Source of the DNA: Salvelinus alpinus
Lineage: Eukaryota; Chordata; Actinopteri; Salmoniformes; Salmonidae
Length of the DNA: 64,000 nucleotides
Reading direction: 5' to 3'
Assembly: GCF_045679555.1 (NCBI RefSeq)
Contig: NC_092091.1
Span: 90,642,978 to 90,706,977 of the forward strand
This document shows positions 1 through 25,556 of this stretch, piece by piece (position 1 is the stretch's first letter; every line of letters begins with the position of its first letter). A program made the translations under genes and the position numbers. The notes beneath the pieces are model-generated. The model was given only the letters and a program-made list of their open reading frames with translations, was not told the origin of the DNA and did no database searches.

Positions 1-130
1 GGGATTGAAAGGTGGGGGGATGGAGGGAGGGAGGGAGGATGGAGGGAGAGAGAGAGGGAGGGAGGGATTGAAAGGTGCCATAATTCTGTCCTGCTTGAGC
101 ATTCTCAGTATTTTTACTGAAGTACTTTAC
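1..130. repeat. GA-rich low-complexity start of window
   Basis: The first 75 bases are simple purine-rich sequence built from GGGA and GAGA runs, with the phrase GGGATTGAAAGGTG occurring twice. No gene signal is seen. Confidence 0.6.
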
Positions 131-133
131 ACC

Positions 134-298
134 ATTGTGTTGCCCTGCAGCGTGTGTTTGTGTGTGTGTTGCCCTGCCGTGTTTGTGTGTGTGTTGCCCT
201 ACCGTGTGTGTGTGTGTTTGTGTGTGTGTGTTGCCCTGCCGTGTGTTTGTGTGTGTGTTGCCCTGCCGTGTGTGTATGTGTGTGTGTGTGTGTTCCAA
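134..298. repeat. GT-rich minisatellite
   Basis: About six copies of a 24 to 30-bp unit made of GTTGCCCTGCCGTGT followed by a variable (GT)n stretch. The open frames across it only translate GT repeats (VCVCV) and are not genes. Confidence 0.8.
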
Positions 299-425
299 CA
301 AGGCTTGAATTCAGTGGGTTTGAATCGGTGCCATCCGATGAATGTTTGTGCTGACTGTGTAGAAACTGTGCTGCTCCGAGTGTGTGTGTGACTTCCTCAT
401 TCTCTGGAAATGCTAATAATTTATA

Positions 426-656
<231 letters not shown>

Positions 657-760
657 TCAGCACTTTTAGAGAACATAGGACCTAAACTGGTCCCAACTGA
701 TGACCTGAAAGTAACAGACTGAGGAAATGGAAAAGACCTATTGTCTTTTAAATGACCCGT

Positions 761-1354
761 GGACAGAAGCCTCTGTTCCCTTTAATAGAACCAATATCAA
801 AGATCTTTCAGGACAGAACCCCCTGTTCCCTTTAATACAACCAATATCAAAGATCTTTCAGGACAGAACCCCCTGTTCCCTTTAATAGAACCAATATCAA
901 AGATCTTTCAGGACAGAACCCCCTGTTCCCTTTAATACAACCAATATCAAAGATCTTTCAGGACAGAACCCCCTGTTCCCTTTAATACAACCAATATCAA
1001 AGATCTTTCAGGACAGAACCCCCTGTTCCCTTTAATACAACCAATATCAAAGATCTTTCAGGACAGAACCCCCTGTTCCCTTTAATACAACCAATATCAA
1101 AGATCTTTCAGGACAGAACCCCCTGTTCCCTTTAATAGAACCAATATCAAAGATCTTTCAGGACAGAACCCCCTGTTCCCTTTAATACAACCAATATCAA
1201 AGATCTTTAAGGACAGAACCCCCTGTTCCCTTTAATACAACCAATATCAAAGATCTTTAAGGACAGAACCCCCTGTTCCCTTTAATACAACCAATATCAA
1301 AGATCTTTCAGGACAGAACCCTCTGTTCCCTTTAATACAACCAATATCAAAGAT
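761..1354. repeat. 50-bp minisatellite, about 12 copies
   Basis: Tandem 50-bp unit beginning GGACAGAACCCCCTGTTCCC and ending AAAGATCTTTCA. Copies are nearly identical, differing by single bases such as AGAA/ACAA and TTCA/TTAA. The unit contains the palindrome AAAGATCTTT. It lies just upstream of the lectin gene 1 promoter block. Confidence 0.95.
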
Positions 1355-1360
1355 ATTTTG

Positions 1361-1466
1361 GTCTCTCTTGTTAAATGTAGATGTGGTCCTTCTTGTTAAA
1401 TGTAGATGTGGTCCCTCTTGTTAAATATAGATGTGGAGTGGTCCCTCTTGTTAAATGTAGATGTGG
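1361..1466. repeat. 25 to 30-bp short tandem repeat, 4 copies
   Basis: Four copies of a unit reading GTCCCTCTTGTTAAATGTAG plus ATGTG, the third carrying a short GGAGTG extension. It adjoins the 50-bp minisatellite. Confidence 0.85.
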
Positions 1467-1493
1467 ATTTTACAAACTAATCTACACTGTGGT

Positions 1494-1704
1494 TAACTAA
1501 ACCAATCTAATCTAAATATACAAACGAATCTACACTGTGAGAAACAAGTCTGGAGTCACATGGTGGTGGTTAGTGTCGTACTATTGGTTAGACAGTTTCC
1601 CCTTTAATGAGGTTGACAGTTAAAACTGTCTCTGACATTAGACTGAGTCACACAGAGACTCCAGCTGTGCAGCGAACAGACACAAACCTACAACTGAGAC
1701 AACA
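1494..1704 (+). promoter_or_regulatory. Probable promoter/5' leader of lectin gene 1
   Basis: This block is nearly identical to the block before lectin gene 2 (about 32690-32905), although the surrounding satellites differ, which supports a functional role or a recent shared origin. Visible elements are an inverted CCAAT box (ATTGG, 1583-1587), a TTTCCCCTTT tract, an A/T-rich GTTAAAACTG and a perfect AP-1-type TGAGTCA at 1644-1650. The transcription start cannot be fixed from the sequence, so some of this may be transcribed leader. The assignment is inferred from position and paralogue conservation. Confidence 0.45.
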
Positions 1705-1945
1705 GCAGACATTACAACAGTAGAAGTTACAACAGTAGAAGATACAACAGTAGAAGTTACAACAGCAGACGTTACAACAGTAGAAGTTACAGCATTAGAA
1801 GCTACAACAGCAGAAGTTACAACAGTAGAAGTTACAACAGCAGAAGATACAACAGTAGAAGTTACAACAGTAGAAGATACAAGAGAAGAATTTACAAGAG
1901 AAGAAGCTACAACAGCAGAAGTTACAACAGTAGAAGTTACTGCTG
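1705..1945 (+). repeat. 15-bp minisatellite in the 5' leader of lectin gene 1
   Basis: About 15 copies of a 15-bp unit, consensus GTTACAACAGTAGAA, with variants such as GATACAAGAGAAGAA. It is open and in frame with the ATG at 1975 (reading VTTVE) but contains no ATG. The equivalent repeat of gene 2 is closed by a stop before its ATG, so it is best read as 5' UTR. Confidence 0.85.
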
Positions 1946-1974
1946 TTACTGCATTTGACCATAAGCGTATAAAG

Positions 1975-15702
<13,728 letters not shown>

Positions 15703-16160
15703 GATTCATCCTCTGTACTCTCTGAACTGCTAAATAAGTTTATGCTAAGTACTATCAATGAGAAACTATTTTCTGCTTATCAATATACCTTGTCAAGTAC
15801 ACACAATATATAACAATGCAAATGTATAATACATTATAATAAAATAACAAAACATATGCAATAACAATACAATGAATTGATAACAGAAAAACTGTTCTCT
15901 CTGTTGTCGTGGAAATTCACCACTAAGGATTTAAATTGAAAGGAAATTAATCAATCTTTATTATCACAGTCGTAGAGGTTCACTGATGTTCATTTTCATT
16001 TTTATTACTTTTTAGTTCAGTTTACATGGTAAATATTGTTTCTTAACTCTTCTTGAACTGCACTGTTAAGGGCTTGTAAGTCCTCATTTCACGGTAAAGT
16101 CTACACTTGTTGTATTCGGCGCATTTTACAAATAAAGTTTGATTTGATTTGAGACTCTTT
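15703..16160 (+). other. 3' UTR and retroposon tail of lectin gene 1
   Basis: Closely matches the sequence after gene 2 (46434-46890). Possible polyadenylation signals are AATAAA at 15838-15843 and 16131-16136. The latter sits in the salmonid-type tail AATAAAGTTTGATTTGATTT, which also ends many dispersed retroposons, so it may not be the gene's own. Confidence 0.55.
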
Positions 16161-16430
16161 ATTCTGCGACAAAAACAAGTCATCTTAGCACGGTTGGTTC
16201 CTGCATGAGACTGACTGATACCACACCAGGCTTCTTTCCTTGAAACTGAGATACTCCTTTTGGTTCCCAGAGCAATGTTCTGGGTGTACGGTGAAAATGC
16301 CTATACAGTGAGAGTGTTGATTCCTCCCATGTACAGTCAATCAGTTACTCGCACAAATCCAACCAAGTTGGATATTAGAAAAACAGCATTATTCTAAACA
16401 TACGAGTGGATAAACAGAGAGAAAATATCA
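16161..16430. other. Flank of the lectin duplication block
   Basis: No gene seen. The first 70 bp (GCACGGTTGGTTCCTGCATG and around) match 46930-46965, marking the right edge of the duplicated block. Confidence 0.5.
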
Positions 16431-16435
16431 CACTA

Positions 16436-19400
16436 TATTATATAATAGTTGATCTAACATGCAGTCTAGAAGGACTGTTCTCTACTGTATAATAGTTGAT
16501 CTAACATGGAGTCTAGAAGGACTGTTCTCTACTGTATAATAGTTGATCTAACATGGAGTCTAGAAGGACTGTTCTCGACTGTATAATAGTTGATCTAACA
16601 TGGAGTCTAGAAGGACTGTTCTCTACTGTATAATAGTTGATCTAACATGGAGTCTAGAAGGACTGTTCTCTACTGTATAATAGTTGATCTAACATGGAGT
16701 CTAGAAGGACTGTTCTCTACTGTCTAATAGTTGATCTAACATGGAGTCTAGAAGGACTGTTCTCTACTGTATAATAGTTGATCTAACATGGAGTCTAGAA
16801 GGACTGTTCTCTACTGTATATTAGTTGATCTAACATGGAGTCTAGAAGGACTGTTCTCTACTGTATAATAGTTGATCTAACATGGAGTCTAGAAGGACTG
16901 TTCTCTACTGTATAATAGTTGATCTAACATGGAGTCTAGAAGGACTGTTCTCTACTGTATAATAGTTGATCTAACATGGAGTCTAGAAGGACTGTTCTCT
17001 ACTGTATAATAGTTGATCTAACATGGAGTCTAGACGGACTGTTCTCTACTGTATAATAATTGATCTAACATGGAGTCTTGAAGGACTGTTCTCTACTGTA
17101 TAATAGTTGATCTAACATGGAGTCTAGAAGGACTGTTCTCTCTACTGTATAATAGTTGATCTAACATGGAGTCTAGAAGGACTGTTCTCTACTGTATAAT
17201 AGTTGATCTAACATGGAGTCTAGATGGACTGTTCTCTACTGTATAATAGTTGATCTAACATGGAGTCTAGAAGGACTGTTCTCTACTGTATAATAGTTGA
17301 TCTAACATGGAGTCTAGAAGGACTGTTCTCTCTACTGTATAATAGTTGATCTAACATGGAGTCTAGAAGGACTGTTCTCTACTGTATAATAGTTGATCTA
17401 ACATGGAGTCTAGAAGGACTGTTCTCTACTGTTTACTAGTTGATCTAACATGGAGTCTATGAGGACTGTTCTCTACTGTATAATAGTTGATCTAACATGG
17501 AGTCTAGAAGGACTGTTCTCTACTGTATAATAGTTGATCTAACATGGAGTCTAGAAGGACTGTTCTCTACTGTATAATAGTTGATCTAACATGGAGTCTA
17601 GAAGGACTGTTCTCTACTGTCTAATAGTTGATCTAACATGGAGTCTAGAAGGACTGTTCTCTACTGTATAATAGTTGATCTAACATGGAGTCTAGAAGGA
17701 CTGTTCTCTACTGTATAATAGTTGATCTAACATGGAGTCTAGAAGGACTGTTCTCTACTGTATAATAGTTGATCTAACATGGAGTCTAGAAGGACTGTTC
17801 TCTACTGTATAATAGTTGATCTAACATGGAGTCTAGAAGGACTGTTCTCTACTGTATAATAGTTGATCTAACATGGAGTCTAGAAGGACTGTTCTCTACT
17901 GTATAATAGTTGATCTAACGTGGAGTCTAGAAGGACTGTTCTCTCTACTGTATAATAGTTGATCTAACATGGAGTCTAGAAGGAATGTTCTCTACTGTAT
18001 AATAGTTGATCTAACATGGAGTCTAGAAGGACTGTTCTCTACTGTATAATAGTTGATCTAACATGGAGTCTAGAAGGAATGTTCTCTACTGTATAATAGT
18101 TGATCTAACATGGAGTCTAGAAGGACTGTTCTCTACTGTATAATAGTTGATCTAACATGGAGTCTAGAAGGACTGTTCTCTACTGTATAATAGTTGATCT
18201 AACATGGAGTCTAGAAGGACTGTTCTCTACTGTATAATAGTTGATCTAACATGGAGTCTAGAAGGACTGTTCTCTGTACTGTATAATAGTTGATCTAACA
18301 TGGAGTCTAGAAGGACTGTTCTCTACTGTATAATAGTTGATCTAACATGGAGTCTAGAAGGACTGTTCTCTACTGTATAATAGTTGATCTAACATGGAGT
18401 CTTGAAGGACTGTTCTCTACTGTATAATAGTTGATCTAACATGGAGTCTAGAAGGACTGTTCTCTCTACTGTATAATAGTTGATCTAACATGGAGTCTAG
18501 ACGGACTGTTCTCTACTGTATAATAGTTGATCTAACATGGAGTCTTGAAGGACTGTTCTCTACTGTATAATAGTTGATCTAACATGGAGTCTAGAAGGAC
18601 TGTTCTCTCTACTGTATAATAGTTGATCTAACATGGAGTCTAGAAGGACTGTTCTCTACTGTATAATAGTTGATCTAACATGGAGTCTAGATGGACTGTT
18701 CTCTACTGTATAATAGTTGATCTAACATGGAGTCTAGAAGGACTGTTCTCTACTGTATAATAGTTGATCTAACATGGAGTCTAGAAGGACTGTTCTCTAC
18801 TGTTTACTAGTTGATCTAACATGGAGTCTATGAGGACTGTTCTCTACTGTATAATAGTTGATCTAACATGGAGTCTAGAAGGACTGTTCTCTACTGTTTA
18901 CTAGTTGATCTAACATGGAGTCTATGAGGACTGTTCTCTACTGTATAATAGTTGATCTAACATGGAGTCTAGAAGGACTGTTCTCTACTGTATAATAGTT
19001 GATCTAACATGGAGTCTAGAAGGACTGTTCTCTACTGTATAATAGTTGATCTAACATGGAGTCTAGAAGGACTGTTCTCTACTGTATAATAGTTGATCTA
19101 ACATGGAGTCTAGAAGGACTGTTCTCTACTGTCTAATAGTTGATCTAACATGGAGTCTAGAAGGACTGTTCTCTACTGTATAATAGTTGATCTAACATGG
19201 AGTCTAGAAGGACTGTTCTCTACTGTATAATAGTTGATCTAACATGGAGTCTAGAAGGACTGTTCTCTACTGTATAATAGTTGATCTAACATGGAGTCTA
19301 GAAGGACTGTTCTCTACTGTATAATAGTTGATCTAACGTGGAGTCTAGAAGGACTGTTCTCTCTACTGTATAATAGTTGATCTAACATGGAGTCTAGAAG

Positions 19401-20697
19401 GAATGTTCTCTACTGTATAATAGTTGATCTAACATGGAGTCTAGAAGGACTGTTCTCTACTGTATAATAGTTGATCTAACATGGAGTCTAGAAGGACTGT
19501 TCTCTACTGTATAATAGTTGATCTAACATGGAGTCTAGAAGGACTGTTCTCTACTGTATAATAGTTGATTTAACATGGAGTCTAGAAGGACTGTTCTCTA
19601 CTGTATAAATGTTGATCTAACATGGAGACTAGAAGGACTGTTCTCTACTGTATAATAGTTGATCTAACATGGAGTCTAGAAGGACTGTTCTCTACTGTAT
19701 AATAGTTGATCTAACATGGAGTCTAGAAGGACTGTTCTCTACTGTATAATAGTTGATCTAACATGGAGTCTAGAAGGACTGTTCTCTACTGTATAATAGT
19801 TGATCTAACATGGAGTCTAGAAGGACTGTTCTCTCTACTGTATAATAGTTGATCTAACATGGAGTCTATGATGACTGTTCTCTACTGTATAATAGTTGAT
19901 CTAACATGGAGTCTAGAAGGACTGTTCTCTACTGTATAATAGTTGATCTAACATGGAGTCTAGAAGGACTGTTCTCTACTGTATAAATGTTGATCTAACA
20001 TGGAGTCTAGAAGGACTGTTCTCTACTGTATATTAGTTGATCTAACATGGAGTCTAGAAGGACTGTTCTCTACTGTATAATAGTTGATCTAACATGGAGT
20101 CTAGAAGGACTGTTCTCTCTACTGTATACTAGTTAATCTAACATGGAGTCTAGAAGGACTGTTCTCTCTACTGTATAATAGTTGATCTAACATGGAGTCT
20201 AGAAGGACTGTTCTCTACTGTATAATAGTTGATCTAACATGGAGTCTAGAAGGACTGTTCTCTCTACTGTATAATAGTTGATCTAACATGGAGTCTAGAA
20301 GGACTGTTCTCTACTGTATAATAGTTGATCTAACGTGGAGTCTAGAAGGACTGTTCTCTACTGTATAATAGTTGATCTAACATGGAGTCTAGAAGGACTG
20401 TTCTCTACTGTATAATAGTTGATCTAACATGGAGTCTAGAAGGACTGTTCTCTACTGTATAATAGTTGATCTAACATGGAGTCTAGAAGGACTGTTCTCT
20501 CTACTGTATACTAGTTAATCTAACATGGAGTCTAGAAGGACTGTTCTCTACTGTATAATAGTTGATCTAACATGGAGTCTAGAAGGACTGTTCTCTACTG
20601 TATAATAGTTGATCTAACATGGAGTCTAGGAGGACTGTTCTCTACTGTATAATAGTTGATCTAACATGGAGTCTAGGAGGACTGTTCTCTCTTCTGT
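16436..20697. repeat. 47-bp satellite, about 90 copies
   Basis: Unit TATAATAGTTGATCTAACAT followed by GGAGTCTAGAAGGACTGTTC and TCTACTG. Most copies differ by 0 to 2 bases, and a 49-bp variant has an extra CT. Variant strings recur about 1.46 kb apart (for example near 17030-17460 and 18495-18830), indicating higher-order duplication. It is intergenic between the two lectin genes, with no ORF. Confidence 0.95.
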
Positions 20698-21125
20698 ACC
20701 ACAGAAAGCACTGAGCTAGGCTGAAACACCGGCATTTTGGAGCTGCCTTACTCAAGACAGAGACCATGTTTGTATTCGGCTTTATTAACTCAATATTTTT
20801 TTTTTAACATTGTTTGCAAACTACGTGACTTTATTTATTGCAAAAATAACATGCAAAACAGGCTAAAAAAATATTATAAATTATTTTTACATAAATATAT
20901 TTTTATCTAAACAGGTGAGGCCCCGAACTTGCAGAGTTCACGATCTCATTTTCAAGTCCTTGTTTAAAAAATAACTATATTTTGGAGATTATTCAGTTTT
21001 CAAATAACCGAAAGTGAGTGAGAAAAAAGGCCATTCTTGAACATGGGGTGAGACATTCTTATTAATTTGAAAAAGAAAGCCAGTTTGTTATTTAGAATTC
21101 TTTATGTTTTTAATAGGGAGAGAAA
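20698..21125. other. AT-rich intergenic sequence
   Basis: A/T-rich stretch with homopolymers. I see no gene, RNA or recognisable element. Confidence 0.4.
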
Positions 21126-21238
21126 CCTAAAGCCCACCGTCGCCTCATGGGTCTCCCGGTCGATGCACGGACGGGTATCGAACCAGCATCTGTAGCAAGG
21201 CAGTTTGCACTGCGATGCACCACTAGGGAGGTTCCATC
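21126..21238 (-). mobile_element. tRNA-derived SINE (salmonid OS-SINE1/AvaIII-like)
   Basis: On the minus strand it reads CCTAGTGGTGCATCGCAGTG, then CTGGTTCGATACCC (a good pol III B box) and GACCGGGAGACCCATGAGGC, the latter being a signature of salmonid V-SINE-type elements. About 110 bp, with the 3' body truncated. The family name is from memory and should be checked against Repbase. Confidence 0.65.
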
Positions 21239-21694
21239 CTCAAAGTTTAAAATGCTGATCAATTGCCATGCACAAAATATCTTATTGTCCTGCTAAGAGC
21301 CCATAATGGTGCTGTACAACGTGACCGGTAGGAAGTAGGCTACAGTACTACAGTAAGAGCAAAATAATCCTAACATTTCCACACCCTAATTGTAGTCTAA
21401 CCAATACCCAAACGGAGATTTAGTGAAAATAATATCTCATTGATTTATCAAGACCAGTCCCCATGCTTGTGTCAGAGCAGCGCTGTCTTGACCTCTAAAT
21501 GCTGTCTTTTCCCCCGTCCGCTTGCCTCTTCAATTCATTTTGAAAGAGTATTTTCCAGTAAGCATAATCAGTGCTCTAACTCCCCCTTATGGTCGTCTGG
21601 AGCATTGACACAGTGACGCAGGGTAACGTACTAAACCACAAATTACCTCTAAGTCCCGCGGCATAATCTCAAAACTATTAGTTGAGCAACCACT
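21239..21694. other. Unassigned intergenic sequence
   Basis: No feature recognised on either strand. No long frame and no tandem repeat. Confidence 0.4.
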
Positions 21695-21860
21695 GTAGCC
21701 TCGCTATTGTTATTTTACTCTTGCTCTTTAATTATTTGTTACTTTTATTTCTTATTTTTTATTTCTCTTTTTTTTTTACTTAAGTTGTATTTGTCCTAAA
21801 ACTGAGTTGTTGGTTAAAATCTTGAAAGAAAGCATTTCAATGTAAGATTTACCTAGACCT
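21695..21860. repeat. Salmonid retroposon 3' fragment
   Basis: GTAGCCTCGCTATTGTTATT followed by T-rich sequence and GAAAGCATTTCAATGTAAG. This matches the general pattern of a very common salmonid retroposon tail, also represented at 12180-12350 and in expanded form at 39540-39945. Confidence 0.5.
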
Positions 21861-21874
21861 GTTGTAACCAAGGT

Positions 21875-22335
21875 ATTTCTTGAAACACAGGGCGGATTGG
21901 AGTGCAGGCCAGGGGAAGCTCGGGCGGGTTGCTAGAGACCAGGTGCGGAGGCTGAAGCTGGAGCGAGAGGGGTTGAGACAGGGTAAGCAGATCCAGAGGG
22001 GAATCCAAGGGAGTAGTAGAGTGGGGAATCCAGGACAGAGTAGCAGGATGACGAGATGTGGAACTGGAGACAGGGACCAGAGTCAGAGCAGGCAGAACTG
22101 TAGCGGCGAGGAAAACAGCGTCAGGCAGGAAAACAGGCCCAGCAGGGTAACAGGATCTGAATATTAACACATAGCTAGATGCATAGACTGACTGAGCAGA
22201 GATTACGATCTGGCAGTGTGGAAAGCGCAGGGCTGAGTATTTGTAGAGGTCTTGATTATGGAACGGGTTGCAGCTGGTGGGGATCTGCTCTGACTCCAGC
22301 ACACCTGTCTCCGCCCACACAATCACACACAGAGA
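21875..22335. mobile_element. LTR-like fragment
   Basis: GC-rich stretch with phrases such as GCAGCTGGTGGGGATCTGCT and CACACCTGTCTCCGCCCACA that recur in fish gypsy LTR and internal regions. There is no intact ORF, and boundaries are uncertain. A (GA)n tract follows (22331-22374). Confidence 0.35.
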
Positions 22336-22700
22336 GAGAGAGAGGGAGAGGGAGAGAGAGAGGGAGAGGGCGAGAGTACTGGGGGAGTGGCGGCAGGTCA
22401 AGGAGACACAGGATGAGCACTAGAGGGCGTTGCAGGAGGAGATGTGCAGGAGGATACATTTATATATGAGTACATAACGTTTGTTGTGACATCTGACAAT
22501 ACCTGTAATTCCTACTTCAATTCCTGAACTTTGTCATGTTCTATAACTCAGTAAATAATTGATGGAATATGAAAATAAAACAGCTAGTTAATTTATTAGA
22601 ATTGTTTTAAAACCTTAAAGTAATTTAAATGACCGTTGCTGTAGAAAATGTTCCCCTTAGCCAGGCTTTGGAGGCTCTAATCTTCTATCTGTGTCTATAT

Positions 22701-22744
22701 GTGTGTGCGTGTGCGTGTGCGTGTTTGTGTGTGTGTGTGTGTGT
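22701..22744. repeat. (TG)n microsatellite
   Basis: Short GT tract of about 44 bp with GC-containing units, preceding the 28-bp satellite. Confidence 0.9.
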
Positions 22745-22768
22745 ATCCCTCTAACCATCCCTCCTTCC

Positions 22769-24107
22769 CTGATATGACTGATAACAGCTAGTCTGGGGAT
22801 ATGACTGATTACAGCTAGTCTGGGGAAATGACTGATAACAGCTAGTCTGGGGATATGACTGATAAGAGCTAGTATGGGGATATGACTGATAAGAGCTAGT
22901 CAGGGGATATGACTGATTACAGCTAGTCTAAGGATATGACTAATAACAGCTAGTCTGGGGATATGACTGATAAGAGCTAGTCTGGGGATATGACTGATAA
23001 GAGCTAGTCTGGGGATATGACTGATAACATCTAGTCTGGGGATATGACTGGTAACAGTTAGTCTGGGGAAATGACTGATAACAGCTAGTCTGGGGATATG
23101 ACTGATAACAGCTAGTCTGGGGATATGACTGATAAGAGCTAGTCTGGGGATATGACTGATAAGAGCTAGTCTGGGGATATGACTGATAAGAGCTAGTCTG
23201 GGGATATGACTGATAACAGCTAGTCTGGGGATATGACTGATTACAGCTAGTCTGGGGATATGACTGATTACAGCTAGTCTGAGGATATGACTGATAACAG
23301 CTAGTCTGGGGATATGACTGATAACAGCTAGTCTGGGGATATGACTGATAACAGCTAGTCTGGGGATATGACTGATAACAGCTAGTCTGGGGATATGACT
23401 GATAACATCTAGTCTGGGGACATGACTGATAACATCTAGTCTGGGGACATGACTGATAACATCTAGTCTGGGGACATGACTGATAACAGCTAGTCTGGGG
23501 ATATGACTGGTAACATCTAGTCTGGGGATATGACTGATTACAGCTAGTCTGGGGATATGACTGATTACAGCTAGTCTGGGGATATGACTGATAACAGCTA
23601 GTCTGGGGATATGACTGATAAGAGCTAGTCTAAGGATATGACTGATAACAGCTAGTCTAAGGATATGACTGATAACAGCTAGTCTGGGGATATGACTGAT
23701 AACAGTTAGTCTGGGGAAATGACTGACAACAGTTAGTCTGGGGAAATGACTGACAACAGCTAGTCTGGGGATATGACTGATAACAGCTAGTCTGGGGATA
23801 TGACTGATAACAGCTAGTCTGGGGCTATGACTGATAACAGCTAGTCTGGGGATATGACTGATAACAGCTAGTCTAAGGATATGACTGATAACAGCTAGTC
23901 TGGGGATATGACTGATAACAGCTAGTCTGGGGATATGACTGATAACAGCTAGTCTAAGGATATGACTGGTAACAGCTAGTCTGGGGATATGACTGATAAC
24001 AGCTAGTCTGGGGATATGACTGATAACAGCTAGTCTAAGGATATGACTGGTAACAGCTAGTCTGGGAATATGACTGATAACAGCTAGTCTAAGGATATGA
24101 CTGATAA
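22769..24107. repeat. 28-bp satellite, left arm
   Basis: Unit GATATGACTGATAACAGCTA plus GTCTGGGG. About 48 copies with variants (GATTACAG, TCTAAGGA, GGAAATG). Interrupted at 24108 by a mobile element and continued from 25557. Confidence 0.95.
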
Positions 24108-25556
24108 CGTCTTTGGGACTAAGGGGCAGTATTGAGTAGCTTGGATGAAAAGGTGCCCAGAGTAAACTACCTGCTACTCAGGCCCAAAAGTTAGAATATG
24201 CATATAATTAGTAGATTTGGATAGAAATCACTCTGAAGTTTCTAAAAGTGTTTGAATGATGTCTGTGAGTTATTAAACAGAACTCATTTGGGATGCAAAA
24301 ATCTGAGAAAAAATCCAACCAGGAAGTGAGAAATCTGAGGTTTGTAGGTTTTCAAGTCTTTGCCTATCCAATATACAGTGTCTATGGGGTCATATTGCAC
24401 TTCCTAAGGTTTCCACTAGTTGTTAACAGTCTTTAGAACCTTGTTTCAGGCTTCTACTGTGAAGGGGGAGAGAATAAGAGCTGTTTGACTAAGAGGTCTG
24501 GCAGAATGCCATGAGCTCAGTCAGGCGTTCGCCCGTGAGAGCTCACTGAGTTCCCTTTCATTTCTAAAGACAAAGGAATTGTCCGGTTGAAACATTTTTG
24601 AAGATTTATGATAAAAACATCCTAAAGATTGATTCTATACATCGTTTGACATGTTTCTACGAACTGCAATATAACTTTTTTGACTTTGTCTGGACCTAGT
24701 GCCTGCGCATTTGGATTACTGCACTAAACGCGTGAACAACAAGGAGGTATTTGGAAATAAATGATGGACTTTATCGAACAAAACTAACATTTATTGTGGA
24801 ACTGGGATTCCTGGGAGTGCATTCCGATGAAGGTCATCAAAGGTAAGTGAATATTTATAATGCTATTTCTGACTTCTGTTGACTCCACATCATGGCGGGT
24901 ATCTGAATTGCTTGTTTTGGTCTCTGAGCGCTGTACTCAGATTATTCCATGGTGTGCTTTCGCTGTAAAGCTTTTTCGAAATCTGACACAGCGGTTGCAT
25001 TATTAAGGAGAAGTATATCTTTAATTCCATGCATAACACTTGTATTTTCATCAACATTTATGATGAGTATTTCTGTAAATTGATGTGGCTCTCTGCAAAA
25101 TCACCGGATGTTTTGGAAGCAAAACATTACTGAACATAACGCGCCAAGGTAAACTGAGATGTTTGGATATAAATATGAACTTTATTCAACAAAACATACA
25201 TGTATTGTGTAACATGAAGTCCTATGAGTGTCATCTGATGAAGATCAAAGGTTAGTGATTCATCTTATCTCTATTTCTGCTTTTTGTGACTCCTCTCTTT
25301 GGCTGGAAAAATAGCTGTATTTTTTGTGACTAGGTACTGACCTAACATAATCGCATGGTATGCTTTCGTTGTAAAGCCTTTTTGAAATCGGACACGGTGG
25401 TGGGATTAACAACAAGTTTATCTTTAAAATGGTATATAATACTTGTATGTTTGAGGAATTTTAATTATGAGATTTCTGTTGTTTGAATTTGGCGCCCTGC
25501 ACTTTCACTGGTTGTTGTCAACTCGATCCCGTTAACGGGACTTGAGCCAAAAGAAG
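24108..25556 (+). mobile_element. TTAA-type non-autonomous element, copy B, inside the 28-bp satellite
   Basis: 1449 bp, flanked by a duplicated ATAA (24104-24107 and 25557-25560) that is single in the uninterrupted unit (GACTGATAACAGC). Ends are CGTCTTTGGGACTAAGGGGC and GCCAAAAGAAG. The terminal palindrome TCCCGTTAACGGGA lies about 20 bp inside the right end. Orientation is opposite to copy A. No ORF. Confidence 0.75.

Noticed and set aside
21853-22469. ORFs of 95 to 182 residues in an LTR-like fragment
   Set aside because: No recognisable domain, overlapping frames on both strands, and the sequence resembles a dispersed salmonid LTR repeat.
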